Assembly (NCBI RefSeq): GCF_016862275.1
Contig: NZ_BOMQ01000094.1
Location: 1 to 64,000, forward strand
Length of the DNA stretch: 64,000 nt
Origin: Actinoplanes nipponensis
GTDB taxonomy: Bacteria > Actinomycetota > Actinomycetes > Mycobacteriales > Micromonosporaceae
Direction of reading: 5' to 3'
The notes under the pieces were generated by a model, which did no database searches, was not told where the DNA came from, and was given only the letters and a program-made list of their open reading frames with translations. The translations under genes and the position numbers were made by a program. Position 1 is the first letter of the stretch, and each line of letters begins with the position of its first letter. Of this stretch, positions 34,624 to 43,249 are shown piece by piece.

Positions 34624-35067
34624 TCACAGCTCGGTGGCGGAACCACCAGCCGCGGCGATCTTCTCCTTGGCCGACTCGCTGAACGCGTGCGCCGAAACCT
34701 GCAGCGACACGCCGCCCAACTCGCCCGAGCCGAGAACCTTCACCAGCTGGCCGCGGCGGACCGCGCCGGCGTCGGCGAGCTCGAGCGGGCCGATCTCGCC
34801 GCCGTTCGGGAACAGCTCGGCGAGCCGGTCCAGGTTCACGACCTGGAAGACGACCTTGTTCTTGTTCTTGAAGCCCTTCATCTTGGGCAGGCGCATGTGG
34901 ATGGGCATCTGCCCACCCTCGAACCGGGCCGGAACCTGGTAGCGCGCCTTCGTGCCCTTGGTGCCACGACCGGCGGTCTTGCCCTTGGAGCCCTCACCGC
35001 GACCCACCCGGGTCTTCGCGGTCTTGGCGCCGGGCGCCGGGCGCAGGTGGTGAACCTTGATCGCCAT
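34624..35067 (-). CDS. rplO: 50S ribosomal protein L15
   Basis: A 147-residue protein with the glycine-rich start HLRPAPGAKTAKTRVGRGEG and KGTKARYQVPARFEGGQMP. Its ATG shares one base with the rpmD stop (TAATG). Last gene of the spc operon before the terminator. Confidence 0.97.
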   Translation of the reverse strand: MAIKVHHLRPAPGAKTAKTRVGRGEGSKGKTAGRGTKGTKARYQVPARFEGGQMPIHMRLPKMKGFKNKNKVVFQVVNLDRLAELFPNGGEIGPLELADAGAVRRGQLVKVLGSGELGGVSLQVSAHAFSESAKEKIAAAGGSATEL

Positions 35068-35249
35068 TATTCGACCTCCTCGACACTGACGAGGTGGCTC
35101 ACGGCGAAGATCATGCCCCGAATCTCGGGGCGGTCCTCCTTGACCACCACATCGTTGATCCGCTTCAGCCCGAGCGACCGCAGGGAGTCCCGCTGGTTCT
35201 GCTTACGGCCGATGCCGGACCGGAGCTGGGTGACCTTCAAGCGTGCCAT
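35067..35249 (-). CDS. rpmD: 50S ribosomal protein L30
   Basis: A 60-residue protein: MARLKVTQLRSGIGRKQNQR at the start, then SLGLKRINDVVVKED. The ATG at 35249 overlaps the rpsE stop (TGATG), so the longer open frame upstream is rpsE in another phase and is excluded. Confidence 0.96.
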   Translation of the reverse strand: MARLKVTQLRSGIGRKQNQRDSLRSLGLKRINDVVVKEDRPEIRGMIFAVSHLVSVEEVE

Positions 35250-35872
35250 CAGTGCACCGCCGCTTCCGCACGCGCCGCCAGCATGGCCGCGGGCGCGACG
35301 TCCTCGACCGGGAGGCCACGGCGGGCCGCGACGGCCTCCGGGGACTCCAGGCCCTTGAGGGCCGCCACCGTCGCGTGCACGATGTTGATCGGGTTGGACG
35401 AGCCGAGGCTCTTGCTGAGCACGTCGTGGATGCCGGCGCACTCCAGGACGGCGCGCACCGGGCCACCGGCGATGACGCCGGTACCGGCGGAAGCCGGCTT
35501 GAGGAGCACGACACCGGCGGCGGCCTCACCCAGGATCGGGTGGGGGATCGTCGCGGCGATGCGCGGCACCTTGAAGAAGTGCTTCTTGGCCTCCTCGACG
35601 CCCTTGGCGATCGCCGCGGGCACCTCCTTGGCCTTTCCGTAGCCGATGCCGACGGTTCCGTCGCCGTCGCCCACGATCACCAGGGCGGTGAAGCTGAAGC
35701 GACGACCACCCTTGACGACCTTGGCGACACGGTTGATCGCTACGACCCGCTCGAGGTGCGGGGTCTTTTCCACGGGCGCGTTGCGGCCGCCCTCACGACG
35801 GTTGTCGCGGCGTCCACCCTCGTTGTTACCGCCGGAGCCGGAGCCGCCGCCACGGCGCTGTTGACCAGGCAT
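35249..35872 (-). CDS. rpsE: 30S ribosomal protein S5
   Basis: A 207-residue protein acting in decoding fidelity. A Gly/Arg/Asn-rich N-terminal extension of about 35 residues precedes the S5 domain (HLERVVAINRVAKVVKGGRR). GYGKAKEVPAAIAKG and GGPVRAVLECAGIHDVL are conserved. The spectinomycin-binding loop segment VVKGGRR looks wild type. Confidence 0.97.
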   Translation of the reverse strand: MPGQQRRGGGSGSGGNNEGGRRDNRREGGRNAPVEKTPHLERVVAINRVAKVVKGGRRFSFTALVIVGDGDGTVGIGYGKAKEVPAAIAKGVEEAKKHFFKVPRIAATIPHPILGEAAAGVVLLKPASAGTGVIAGGPVRAVLECAGIHDVLSKSLGSSNPINIVHATVAALKGLESPEAVAARRGLPVEDVAPAAMLAARAEAAVH

Positions 35873-35884
35873 TGGTATTCCTTC

Positions 35885-36280
35885 CTAGAACTCGAGTCCG
35901 GCTTCGCGGGCAGCATCGGCAAGCGCGGCGATCCGCCCCGCGTACCGGTTGCCACCGCGGTCGAAGACGACCTTGGATACGCCTGCGGCCTTGGCCCGCT
36001 CGGCGAGGAGAGTGCCGACCTTGGTGGCCAGGGCACTCTTGTCACCCTCAGTGCCACGCAGGGTGGCGTCGAGCGTGGAGGCCGACGCGAGCGTGTGGCC
36101 CTTGAGGTCGTCGACGATCTGCGCGGTGATGTTCCGCGTGGACCGGGTGACGACCAGACGGGGACGCTCGGCGGTGCCGCGAACGTTCTTGCGGACCCGG
36201 AAGTGCCGACGCGCCTTTCCGACGGCGCGCTTGTACGACGCACCGCCGCCATTGCGGCGCTTGAGCAGCGTGGCGGTCAC
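35885..36280 (-). CDS. rplR: 50S ribosomal protein L18
   Basis: A 131-residue 5S rRNA-binding protein with RHFRVRKNVRGTAERPRLVV and the conserved VVFDRGGNRYAGRIAALADA ending in AREAGLEF. The ATG overlaps the rplF stop by four bases. Confidence 0.97.
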   Translation of the reverse strand: MTATLLKRRNGGGASYKRAVGKARRHFRVRKNVRGTAERPRLVVTRSTRNITAQIVDDLKGHTLASASTLDATLRGTEGDKSALATKVGTLLAERAKAAGVSKVVFDRGGNRYAGRIAALADAAREAGLEF

Positions 36281-36819
36281 TTCTTACCTGCCTTTCCAGC
36301 CTTGCGGCGGATGACCTCGCCCTGGTACTTGACGCCCTTGCCCTTGTACGGCTCCGGCGGGCGGATCTTCCGGATGTTCGCAGCGACCTCGCCGACGAGC
36401 TGCTTGTCGATGCCGGCCACGGTGAACTGCGTCGGCCGCTCCACCGAGAAGGTGATGCCGGCCGGCGGGACCACGTTGACCGGGTGCGAGAAGCCCAGGG
36501 CGAACTCGAGGTCCTTGCCCTTGGCGGTCACGCGGTAACCGGTGCCGTTGATCTCCAGCGTCTTCTTGTAGCCCTCGGTGACGCCGACGATCATGTTGGC
36601 GACCAGGGTACGCGAGAGGCCGTGCAGCTCCTTGGCCCGACGCTCGTCGTTGGGGCGGTTGACGGCGAGCTCGCCGTTCTCCGCCTTCTCGACGGTGATC
36701 GGCTCGGCCACGGTGTGCGACAGCTCGCCCTTGGGGCCCTTGACCTTGACGGTCTGGCCCGTGATGGTGACGTCGACGCCGGCCGGGACCGGGATCGACT
36801 TACGTCCGATTCGCGACAT
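36277..36819 (-). CDS. rplF: 50S ribosomal protein L6
   Basis: A 180-residue protein with two L6 domains near the GTPase-associated region. SRIGRKSIPVPAGVDVTI begins it, and PPEPYKGKGVKYQGEVIRRK closes it. ATG 36819 is chosen; a 15-residue upstream extension is not conserved and covers the rpsH-rplF gap. Confidence 0.97.
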   Translation of the reverse strand: MSRIGRKSIPVPAGVDVTITGQTVKVKGPKGELSHTVAEPITVEKAENGELAVNRPNDERRAKELHGLSRTLVANMIVGVTEGYKKTLEINGTGYRVTAKGKDLEFALGFSHPVNVVPPAGITFSVERPTQFTVAGIDKQLVGEVAANIRKIRPPEPYKGKGVKYQGEVIRRKAGKAGKK

Positions 36820-36832
36820 GTCTAAGTCTCCG

Positions 36833-37240
36833 TTACCAAACGAAGGCGAGGATTTCCCCGCCAACGCTCCGCTTGCGGGCCTGCCGGTCGGTCAGCAGCC
36901 CCTGGGACGTCGAAACGATCGCGACGCCCAGGCCACCGAGCACGCGCGGGAGCTCGTCGGACTTGGCGTACACCCGGAGGCCGGGCTTGGACACGCGCTT
37001 GATGCCGGCGAGGCTGCGCTCGCGGTTCTGGCCGTACTTGAGCTCTACGACCAGGCGCTTGCCGACTTCGCCTTCCGCGGGCTCCTCGGCCGACCAGGAA
37101 GCGATGTAGCCCTCGGCCTTGAGGACCTCGGCGATACTCGCCTTGATCTTCGAGAAGGGCATGGTCACCTTGTCGTGGTACGCCTGGTTGGCGTTACGCA
37201 GACGCGTGAGCATGTCTGCGATCGGGTCCGTCATCGTCAT
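36833..37240 (-). CDS. rpsH: 30S ribosomal protein S8
   Basis: A 135-residue protein (134 or 135; a second ATG lies two codons in). DPIADMLTRLRNANQAYHD opens it and STSQGLLTDRQARKRSVGGE is the 16S-binding end. In enteric bacteria S8 represses the spc operon; whether it does here is unknown. Confidence 0.97.
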   Translation of the reverse strand: MTMTDPIADMLTRLRNANQAYHDKVTMPFSKIKASIAEVLKAEGYIASWSAEEPAEGEVGKRLVVELKYGQNRERSLAGIKRVSKPGLRVYAKSDELPRVLGGLGVAIVSTSQGLLTDRQARKRSVGGEILAFVW

Positions 37241-37311
37241 GGGTATTCGTCAACCTTTCTCGCCGGGGTTCCCAGGAAGTCCGGGCCTACGGCGAAGCGG
37301 TATTGCAAGGG

Positions 37312-37497
37312 TTACCAGGAGGCCTTCGAGACGCCGGGGAGCTCACCACGGTGAGCCATGTCCCGCACGCAGACCCGGCACAGGCCGAACTTGCGGTAGA
37401 CCGAGTGCGGACGTCCGCACTTCTGGCAGCGGGTGTAGGCCCGGACGGCGAACTTCGGCTTCGCGGCCGCCTTGATGATCAGCGCCTTCTTAGCCAT
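37312..37497 (-). CDS. rpsZ: 30S ribosomal protein S14, zinc type
   Basis: A 61-residue short S14. Two CxxC pairs (RCQKCGRP and LCRVCVRD) form a zinc knuckle, so it is the C+ type-Z protein. ATG 37497 lies two bases after the rplE stop codon. Confidence 0.96.
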   Translation of the reverse strand: MAKKALIIKAAAKPKFAVRAYTRCQKCGRPHSVYRKFGLCRVCVRDMAHRGELPGVSKASW

Positions 37498-37499
37498 GC

Positions 37500-38069
37500 T
37501 CAGTTCTCCTTGAACGGGAAGCCCAGGAGCTTGAGCAGCTGCCGGCCCTCCTCGTCGGTCGTGGCGGTGGTGACCACCGTGATGTCCATGCCCCGGGTGC
37601 GATCGATCCGGTCCTGGTCGATCTCGTGGAACACCGACTGCTCGGTCAGACCGAACGTGTAGTTGCCGTGGCCGTCGAGCTTGCGCCCGTCCAGCCCGCG
37701 GAAGTCGCGGATACGCGGCAGCGCGATGGACAGCAGCCGGTCCAGGAACTCCCACATCCGGTCGTTGCGCAGGGTGACCTTCGCGCCGATCGGCATGCCC
37801 TCACGCAGCTTGAACTGCGCGATGGACTTGGTCGCCCGCCGCACCAGCGGCTTCTGACCCGTGATGGTGGTCAGGTCCCGCACGGCGCCGTCGATCAGCT
37901 TGGCGTCCCGGGCGGCCTCGCCAACACCCATGTTCACGACGACCTTGACCAGGCCGGGGAGCTGCATGGGGTTGCCGTACTTGTACTGCTCCTGAAGCGC
38001 AGGAATGACCTCGCTGCGGTACTTCTGCTTCAGCCGGGGCAGCGTCTTGGGCTCGGTGGCGGCAGTCAT
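37500..38069 (-). CDS. rplE: 50S ribosomal protein L5
   Basis: A 189-residue 5S rRNA-associated protein. KVVVNMGVGEAARDAKLIDG, KPLVRRATKSIAQFKLREG and RDFRGLDGRKLDGHGNYTFG are family hallmarks. I take ATG 38069, which overlaps the rplX stop (TGATG) behind AAGGA; a GTG one codon upstream is the alternative. Confidence 0.97.
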   Translation of the reverse strand: MTAATEPKTLPRLKQKYRSEVIPALQEQYKYGNPMQLPGLVKVVVNMGVGEAARDAKLIDGAVRDLTTITGQKPLVRRATKSIAQFKLREGMPIGAKVTLRNDRMWEFLDRLLSIALPRIRDFRGLDGRKLDGHGNYTFGLTEQSVFHEIDQDRIDRTRGMDITVVTTATTDEEGRQLLKLLGFPFKEN

Positions 38070-38383
38070 CACAGGTCCTTACCGGTGCTACGCGCGATAC
38101 GGACCTTCTGGCCGTTGTCGTCCCGCCGGAAGCCGATGCGAGTCGGCTTGCCCTCGGAATCCACGATCTGCACGTTCGAGATGTGGATCGGGGCTTCCTG
38201 CGTGACGATGCCGCCGGTCTTGGAACCGCGCTGCGTCGTGCGGATCTTCTCGTGCTTCTTCATACGGTTGACGCCCTCGACCAGGACCTTGTCCTGCCGC
38301 GGGAAGGCCGCGATGACCTTACCCTTGGCGCCCTTGTCCTTGCCGGCGATGACGACGACCGTGTCGCCCTTCTTGATCTTCAC
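38069..38383 (-). CDS. rplX: 50S ribosomal protein L24
   Basis: A 104-residue assembly-initiator protein. The KOW motif KKGDTVVVIAGKDKGAKGKV is at the N-terminus, and VNRMKKHEKIRTTQRGSKTG follows. It is two nt after rplN and overlaps rplE. Confidence 0.97.
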   Translation of the reverse strand: MKIKKGDTVVVIAGKDKGAKGKVIAAFPRQDKVLVEGVNRMKKHEKIRTTQRGSKTGGIVTQEAPIHISNVQIVDSEGKPTRIGFRRDDNGQKVRIARSTGKDL

Positions 38384-38385
38384 GG

Positions 38386-38754
38386 TCAGAGCACCTCCGG
38401 CGCCAGGCTGATGATCTTCATGAACCGCTTGTCGCGCAGCTCGCGGCCGACCGGGCCGAAGATGCGGGTACCGCGGGGGTCGCCACCGTCCTTGATGATG
38501 ACGGCGGCGTTCTCGTCGAAGCGGATGTACGAGCCGTCGGGACGGCGCCGCTCCTTGGCGGTGCGGACGATGACGGCCTTGACGACGTCACCCTTCTTCA
38601 CACCGGCACCCGGAATGGCGTCCTTGACCGTGGCCACGATGACGTCACCGATGCTCGCGTAACGGCGACCGGAGCCGCCCAGAACGCGGATGCACAGGAT
38701 TTCCCTGGCACCCGTGTTGTCGGCGACGCGCAGTCGCGACTCCTGCTGGATCAC
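38386..38754 (-). CDS. rplN: 50S ribosomal protein L14
   Basis: A 122-residue protein at the subunit interface (bridge B8): MIQQESRLRVADNTGAREIL at the start and TRIFGPVGRELRDKRFMKII near the end. It is first in the spc block, following the 14-bp intercistronic hairpin. Confidence 0.98.
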   Translation of the reverse strand: MIQQESRLRVADNTGAREILCIRVLGGSGRRYASIGDVIVATVKDAIPGAGVKKGDVVKAVIVRTAKERRRPDGSYIRFDENAAVIIKDGGDPRGTRIFGPVGRELRDKRFMKIISLAPEVL

Positions 38755-38821
38755 GTCTGTCTCCTATGTCTGCCAGTTCTCCGGCACGGGGACGTACCAG
38801 AGCTTGGCGGAACGATGGTCC

Positions 38822-38854
38822 GCTGGGCCGGCCGGACGAACCGGCCGGCCCAGC
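38822..38854 (-). terminator. Perfect 14-bp hairpin between rpsQ and rplN
   Basis: GCTGGGCCGGCCGG, loop ACGAA, CCGGCCGGCCCAGC, starting five bases after the rpsQ stop. It marks the S10/spc boundary and may terminate part of the S10 transcripts or protect their 3' end. Confidence 0.8.
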
Positions 38855-38858
38855 AAAC

Positions 38859-39134
38859 TCACTTGGCCTTTTCGAGGATCTCCACGACACGCCACCGCTT
38901 GGTACGCGACAGCGGGCGGGTCTCCATGAGGGAGACCCGGTCACCGACGCCGCACGCGTTCTGCTCGTCGTGAGCCTGAAGCTTGCGGGTGCGGCGCAGG
39001 ACCTTGCCGTACAGCGCGTGCTTGACGCGGTCCTCGACCTCGACGATGACGGTCTTGTCCATCTTGTCGCTGACCACGAGGCCCTCGCGCGTCTTGCGCT
39101 GGGTCCGCGGCGCAGCAGCTGCGTTCTCGCTCAT
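38859..39134 (-). CDS. rpsQ: 30S ribosomal protein S17
   Basis: A 91-residue OB-fold protein: REGLVVSDKMDKTVIVEVED, then CGVGDRVSLMETRPLSRTKR. The ATG overlaps the rpmC stop by four bases. Last gene of the S10 operon. Confidence 0.97.
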   Translation of the reverse strand: MSENAAAAPRTQRKTREGLVVSDKMDKTVIVEVEDRVKHALYGKVLRRTRKLQAHDEQNACGVGDRVSLMETRPLSRTKRWRVVEILEKAK

Positions 39135-39367
39135 GCTGTAGTCACCTCAGTCGGCGCGGCCGAGAGCCCCAGCTCACGCTCACGCATGATCGTGTAGATC
39201 TTCGCGATGTCCTTGCGGACGACCTGCAGCCGACGGTGGTTGTCGAGCTGACCGGTCGCACCCTGCACGCGGAGATTGAAGAGCTCCGCCTTGGACTCCC
39301 GCAGCCGCGAGACCAGTTCCTCTTCGGAGAGCTCCCGCAGCTCGGAAGCCTTAACGCCGGCTGCCAT
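39131..39367 (-). CDS. rpmC: 50S ribosomal protein L29
   Basis: A 78-residue helical protein at the tunnel exit where trigger factor and SRP dock. ASELRELSEEELVSRLRESK and ELFNLRVQGATGQLDN are typical. Its start overlaps the rplP stop by one base. Confidence 0.97.
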   Translation of the reverse strand: MAAGVKASELRELSEEELVSRLRESKAELFNLRVQGATGQLDNHRRLQVVRKDIAKIYTIMRERELGLSAAPTEVTTA

Positions 39368-39792
39368 CAGCTTTCACCCAATTCGCGCGTCACGATGCGG
39401 CACTTCATCGGAAGCTTGTGGATCGCGCGACGCATCGCCTCACGCGCGATCGTCTCGTTCGGGAACGACATCTCGAAGAGAATGCGTCCCGGCTTGACGT
39501 TCGCCACCCACCACTCCGGGGAGCCCTTACCGGAACCCATGCGGGTCTCGGCGGGCTTCTTGGTCAGTGCCTGGTCCGGGAAGATCGAGATCCACACCTT
39601 GCCGCCACGCTTGATGTGGCGGGTCATGGCGATACGAGCTGACTCGATCTGCCGGTTGGTCACGTATGCCGGCTCCAGGGCCTGGATACCGAACTCACCG
39701 AAGACCACCCGGTTGCCGCCCTTGGACGCGCCGTGGCGGTCCGGGTGGTGCGGCTTGCGGAAGCCCTTCGGGGGCTTACGCGGCATCAGCAT
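39367..39792 (-). CDS. rplP: 50S ribosomal protein L16
   Basis: A 141-residue protein near the A-site tRNA elbow. FGEFGIQALEPAYVTNRQIE and KKPAETRMGSGKGSPEWWVA are diagnostic. The N-terminus (MLMPRKPPKGFRKPHHPDRH) is more Pro/Gly-rich than the usual RKVKHRKQHHP form, a modest divergence worth noting. Confidence 0.97.
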   Translation of the reverse strand: MLMPRKPPKGFRKPHHPDRHGASKGGNRVVFGEFGIQALEPAYVTNRQIESARIAMTRHIKRGGKVWISIFPDQALTKKPAETRMGSGKGSPEWWVANVKPGRILFEMSFPNETIAREAMRRAIHKLPMKCRIVTRELGES

Positions 39793-39795
39793 GTG

Positions 39796-40647
39796 TCAGC
39801 CCTCCTGCTTCTCGGCCGCAGCCGGAGCAGCGGCGGTGTCGGTCGTGGGAGCGGCCTCCGCCGGAGCGGGGGTCGCAGCCGCGGCCTGGGCGGCGCGGCC
39901 GGCCTCGGTGCCGCCCGCGGTCGTGCCGGACGAACCGGAACGGCCGCGACGCGGACGGTCGGGGCGCTCGGCGCGGTCCCGGCGCGGACGCGCGGGCGCC
40001 TCGGGGGCGACCTCGCGACCCGGTACGGCGTCGCCCTTGTAGATCCAGACCTTCACGCCGATGCGGCCGAAGGTCGTACGGGCCTCGAAGAAGCCGTACT
40101 CGATGTTGGCCCGCAGCGTGTGCAGCGGCACGCGACCCTCACGGTAGAACTCCGTGCGGCTCATCTCCGCGCCACCGAGGCGGCCGGAGACCTGCACCCG
40201 GATGCCCTTGCAGATCGGGTTCTTCATCGCGGACTGCATCGCCTTGCGCATCGCCCGGCGGAAGCTGACCCGGCTGGACAGCTGCTCGGCGACGCCCTGC
40301 GCCACCAGCTGCGCGTCCGACTCGGGGCTCTTGACCTCGAGGATGTTCAGCTGGACCTGCTTGCCGGTGAGCTTCTCGAGCTCGCCGCGGATCCGGTCGG
40401 CCTCCGCACCCTTACGGCCGATGACGATGCCCGGCCGGGCGGTGTGGATGTCCACGCGGACCCGGTCCCGGGTGCGCTCGATGTCCACCTTGGAGATGCC
40501 GGCGCGCTCGAGGCCCTTGGACATCATGCGGCGGATCTTGACGTCCTCGCCGATGTAGTCCTTGTAGAGCTTGTCGGCGAACCAGCGGCTCTTCCAGTCG
40601 GTGGAGATGCCGAGGCGGAACCCGGTGGGGTGAACTTTCTGACCCAT
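39796..40647 (-). CDS. rpsC: 30S ribosomal protein S3
   Basis: A 283-residue protein at the mRNA entry, with KH domain (RPGIVIGRKGAEADRIRGEL) and C-terminal S3 domain (YREGRVPLHTLRANIEYGF). The last 70 residues form an Arg- then Ala-rich tail as in other actinobacteria. The ATG is three nt before rplP and its stop-start spacing to rplV is overlapping. Confidence 0.98.
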   Translation of the reverse strand: MGQKVHPTGFRLGISTDWKSRWFADKLYKDYIGEDVKIRRMMSKGLERAGISKVDIERTRDRVRVDIHTARPGIVIGRKGAEADRIRGELEKLTGKQVQLNILEVKSPESDAQLVAQGVAEQLSSRVSFRRAMRKAMQSAMKNPICKGIRVQVSGRLGGAEMSRTEFYREGRVPLHTLRANIEYGFFEARTTFGRIGVKVWIYKGDAVPGREVAPEAPARPRRDRAERPDRPRRGRSGSSGTTAGGTEAGRAAQAAAATPAPAEAAPTTDTAAAPAAAEKQEG

Positions 40648-41120
40648 TACTCGGCGCCTTCCGTGCTGGTCTGAGACTCGGCCGACTGGGCCGCCGGAGC
40701 AGCCTTCTTCGCCGGCGCGGCCTTCTTGGCCGTGGCCTTGCGGGCCGGCGTGGTCACCTGAACCGCCTCGACCGCCACGGTGATGTGGCAGGTGCGCTTG
40801 CGGATCCGGTACGCCCGGCCCTGCGCCCGCGGCCGGAACCGCTTGAGCGTCGGACCCTCGTCCACGAAAGCCTCGCTGACCAGGAGCGCGTCCGGGTCGA
40901 GCCGTTCGTTGTTCTCCGCGTTCGCAATCGCGCTCGCGAGCACCTTGTAGACCTGCTCACTCGCAGCCTGCGGCGCGAACTGCAGGACCGTGAGAGCCTC
41001 CTTCGCGGGCAGACCGCGGACGAGGTTGATCACACGGCGCGCCTTGTTCGGCGAGATGCGCACGTGGCGCGCAACTGCCCGAGCGCCCGGGAGTGCCGGA
41101 GCATCGCTCTTGACTGGCAT
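40647..41120 (-). CDS. rplV: 50S ribosomal protein L22
   Basis: A 157-residue tunnel-lining protein; ARHVRISPNKARRVINLVRG opens the fold and the beta-hairpin RPRAQGRAYRIRKRTCHITV reaches the macrolide site. No deletion in the hairpin is evident. A 35-residue Lys/Ala tail follows. Confidence 0.97.
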   Translation of the reverse strand: MPVKSDAPALPGARAVARHVRISPNKARRVINLVRGLPAKEALTVLQFAPQAASEQVYKVLASAIANAENNERLDPDALLVSEAFVDEGPTLKRFRPRAQGRAYRIRKRTCHITVAVEAVQVTTPARKATAKKAAPAKKAAPAAQSAESQTSTEGAE

Positions 41121-41151
41121 CGCTGTAACCCCTTTCTGATCCGTGGACTGA

Positions 41152-41433
41152 TTAGCGACGACGGCTCTTGCGGTCGTCCTTCTCGTGACCCTTGAACGTG
41201 CGGGTCAGAGCGAACTCGCCGAGCTTGTGACCGACCATGGCCTCGGTGATGAACACCGGGACGTGCTTGCGCCCGTCGTGCACCGCGATCGTGTGCCCGA
41301 GCATGTCGGGAATGATCGTCGAGCGCCGCGACCAGGTCTTGATGACGTTCTTCGAGTTCTTCTCGTTCTGGACTTCCACCTTCTTGAGCAGGTGGTCGTC
41401 GACGAACGGGCCCTTCTTCAGGCTGCGAGGCAT
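41152..41433 (-). CDS. rpsS: 30S ribosomal protein S19
   Basis: A 93-residue head protein: MPRSLKKGPFVDDHLLKKVE, then TWSRRSTIIPDMLGHTIAVH. It lies between rplB and rplV with short gaps, in standard S10 order. Confidence 0.98.
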   Translation of the reverse strand: MPRSLKKGPFVDDHLLKKVEVQNEKNSKNVIKTWSRRSTIIPDMLGHTIAVHDGRKHVPVFITEAMVGHKLGEFALTRTFKGHEKDDRKSRRR

Positions 41434-41446
41434 CTTTTAACTCCCG

Positions 41447-42286
41447 TTACCCGCGCTTGCGGGTGGCGTAGCGGCGACGAACGATCATGCGGTCGCTCTC
41501 CTGGCCCTTGCGGCGGGTACGGCCCTCCGGCTTGCCGGCGGGGTTGACCGGGTGGCGACCACCTGAGGTCTTACCCTCACCACCACCGTGCGGGTGGTCG
41601 ACCGGGTTCATGGCGACACCACGGACGGTCGGGCGCTTGCCCTTCCATCGCATGCGGCCGGCCTTGCCCCAGTTGATGTTCGACTGCTCGGCGTTGCCGA
41701 TCTCGCCGACAGTCGCGCGGCAGCGGATGTCGACGCGACGGATCTCACCGGAGGGCATACGCAGCGTGGCGTACACGCCCTCACGGCCGAGCAGCTGGAT
41801 GCCCACGCCGGCCGAACGGGCCAGCTTGGCGCCACCGCCGGGACGGAGCTCCACACCGTGGACCGTCGTACCGACCGGGATGTTGCGCAGGGGCAGGTTG
41901 TTGCCCGGCTTGATGTCAGCGCCCACGCCCGACTCGACGCGGTCACCCTGCTTGAGGTCCTTCGGCGCGAGGATGTAGCGCTTCTCGCCGTCGGCGTAGT
42001 GCAGCAGTGCGATGCGGGACGTGCGGTTGGGGTCGTACTCGATGTGAGCGACCTTGGCCGGCACGCCGTCCTTGTCGTTGCGCCGGAAGTCGATCAGCCG
42101 GTACTGCCGCTTGTGGCCGCCGCCCTGGTGCCGCGTGGTGATGCGGCCGTGGACGTTGCGACCACCCTTCTTGGGCAGCGGGGCCAGCAGAGACTTCTCC
42201 GGCGTCGACCGGGTGATCTCGGCGAAGTCGGCGACGCTGGAGCCGCGACGGCCCGGCGTGGTCGGCTTGTACTTACGGATAGCCAT
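41447..42286 (-). CDS. rplB: 50S ribosomal protein L2
   Basis: A 279-residue protein needed for subunit joining and peptidyl transfer. HHQGGGHKRQYRLIDFRR-like core reads GRITTRHQGGGHKRQYRLID here; the conserved C-terminal loop is GVAMNPVDHPHGGGEGKTSG with the universally conserved His. Confidence 0.98.
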   Translation of the reverse strand: MAIRKYKPTTPGRRGSSVADFAEITRSTPEKSLLAPLPKKGGRNVHGRITTRHQGGGHKRQYRLIDFRRNDKDGVPAKVAHIEYDPNRTSRIALLHYADGEKRYILAPKDLKQGDRVESGVGADIKPGNNLPLRNIPVGTTVHGVELRPGGGAKLARSAGVGIQLLGREGVYATLRMPSGEIRRVDIRCRATVGEIGNAEQSNINWGKAGRMRWKGKRPTVRGVAMNPVDHPHGGGEGKTSGGRHPVNPAGKPEGRTRRKGQESDRMIVRRRYATRKRG

Positions 42287-42299
42287 GATTTACAACCCC

Positions 42300-42602
42300 T
42301 TAGCTGACCGGGCCGCCGAAGGCCTCGATACGGTCACCGTCAGCCAGCTTCACGAGGGCACGCTTGGTCGCCTTGCGCTGACCGAAGCCCGTCCTGGTGC
42401 GCTTGCGCTTGCCCTGGCGGTTAATGGTGTTCACCGTCAGCACGCGGACGTCGAAGATCTGCTGGATCGCGATCTTGATCTCGGTCTTGTTCGCGTCCGG
42501 GTGGACCAGGAACGTGTACCAGTTCTGGTCGAGAACGCTGTAGCTCTTCTCGGAGACCACGGGCGCGACGATGATGTCGCGCGGGTCGGCGATCGTGCTC
42601 AC
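42300..42602 (-). CDS. rplW: 50S ribosomal protein L23
   Basis: A 100-residue tunnel-exit protein: PRDIIVAPVVSEKSYSVLDQ and YTFLVHPDANKTEIKIAIQQ. It provides the trigger-factor and SRP docking site together with L29. Its ATG overlaps rplD by four bases. Confidence 0.98.
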   Translation of the reverse strand: MSTIADPRDIIVAPVVSEKSYSVLDQNWYTFLVHPDANKTEIKIAIQQIFDVRVLTVNTINRQGKRKRTRTGFGQRKATKRALVKLADGDRIEAFGGPVS

Positions 42603-43249
42603 TTGTCCCCCTCCTCGGCGGCCTCAGCGGGAACGCCCAGGAACTCGTCGAGAGCTTCCTTGGTGAAGACGACCTCGTCGGCAACCAGCACGTCGTAGGT
42701 GTTGAGCTGGCCGGCCTCGATGAGGTGCACGGTCGGCTCGTTGCGCAGCGAGATCCAGTTCAGCTCGTCGTAGCTGCTGAGCACGACCAGCACCTTGCGG
42801 GACTCGGTCGCCTTGCGCAGCGTCGCGACAGCGGCCTTGGTCGACGGCTTCTCGCCGGAGACGAACGCCTCGATCACGTGGACGCGGCCGTCGCGGGCCC
42901 GGTCGGAGAGGGCGCCCCGCAGTGCGGCGGCCTTCATCTTCTTGGGGGTCCGCTGGGTGTAGTCGCGCGGCACGGGGCCGTGCACGACGCCACCGCCGGT
43001 GAACTGGGGCGCGCGGATCGAGCCCTGACGGGCGCGGCCGGTGCCCTTCTGCTTGTACGGCTTCTTGCCGCCGCCGGCGACCTCGCCGCGCGTCTTGGCC
43101 TTGGCCGTGCCCTGACGGGCGGCGGCGAGCTGGGCCACGACGACCTGGTGCATCAGCGGGATGTTGGCCTGCACGTCGAAGATGTCGTCGGGCAGCTCCA
43201 CCGAGCCGGCCTTCGTGCCCTCGGCGTTGATGACGTCAACCGAGCTCAC
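42599..43249 (-). CDS. rplD: 50S ribosomal protein L4
   Basis: A 216-residue protein with a tunnel loop (KTRGEVAGGGKKPYKQKGTG, ARQGSIRAPQFTGGGVVHGP). In E. coli L4 represses the S10 operon by binding its leader; a structured leader exists here but I see no direct match to the E. coli site. It overlaps both neighbours by four bases. Confidence 0.98.
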   Translation of the reverse strand: MSSVDVINAEGTKAGSVELPDDIFDVQANIPLMHQVVVAQLAAARQGTAKAKTRGEVAGGGKKPYKQKGTGRARQGSIRAPQFTGGGVVHGPVPRDYTQRTPKKMKAAALRGALSDRARDGRVHVIEAFVSGEKPSTKAAVATLRKATESRKVLVVLSSYDELNWISLRNEPTVHLIEAGQLNTYDVLVADEVVFTKEALDEFLGVPAEAAEEGDK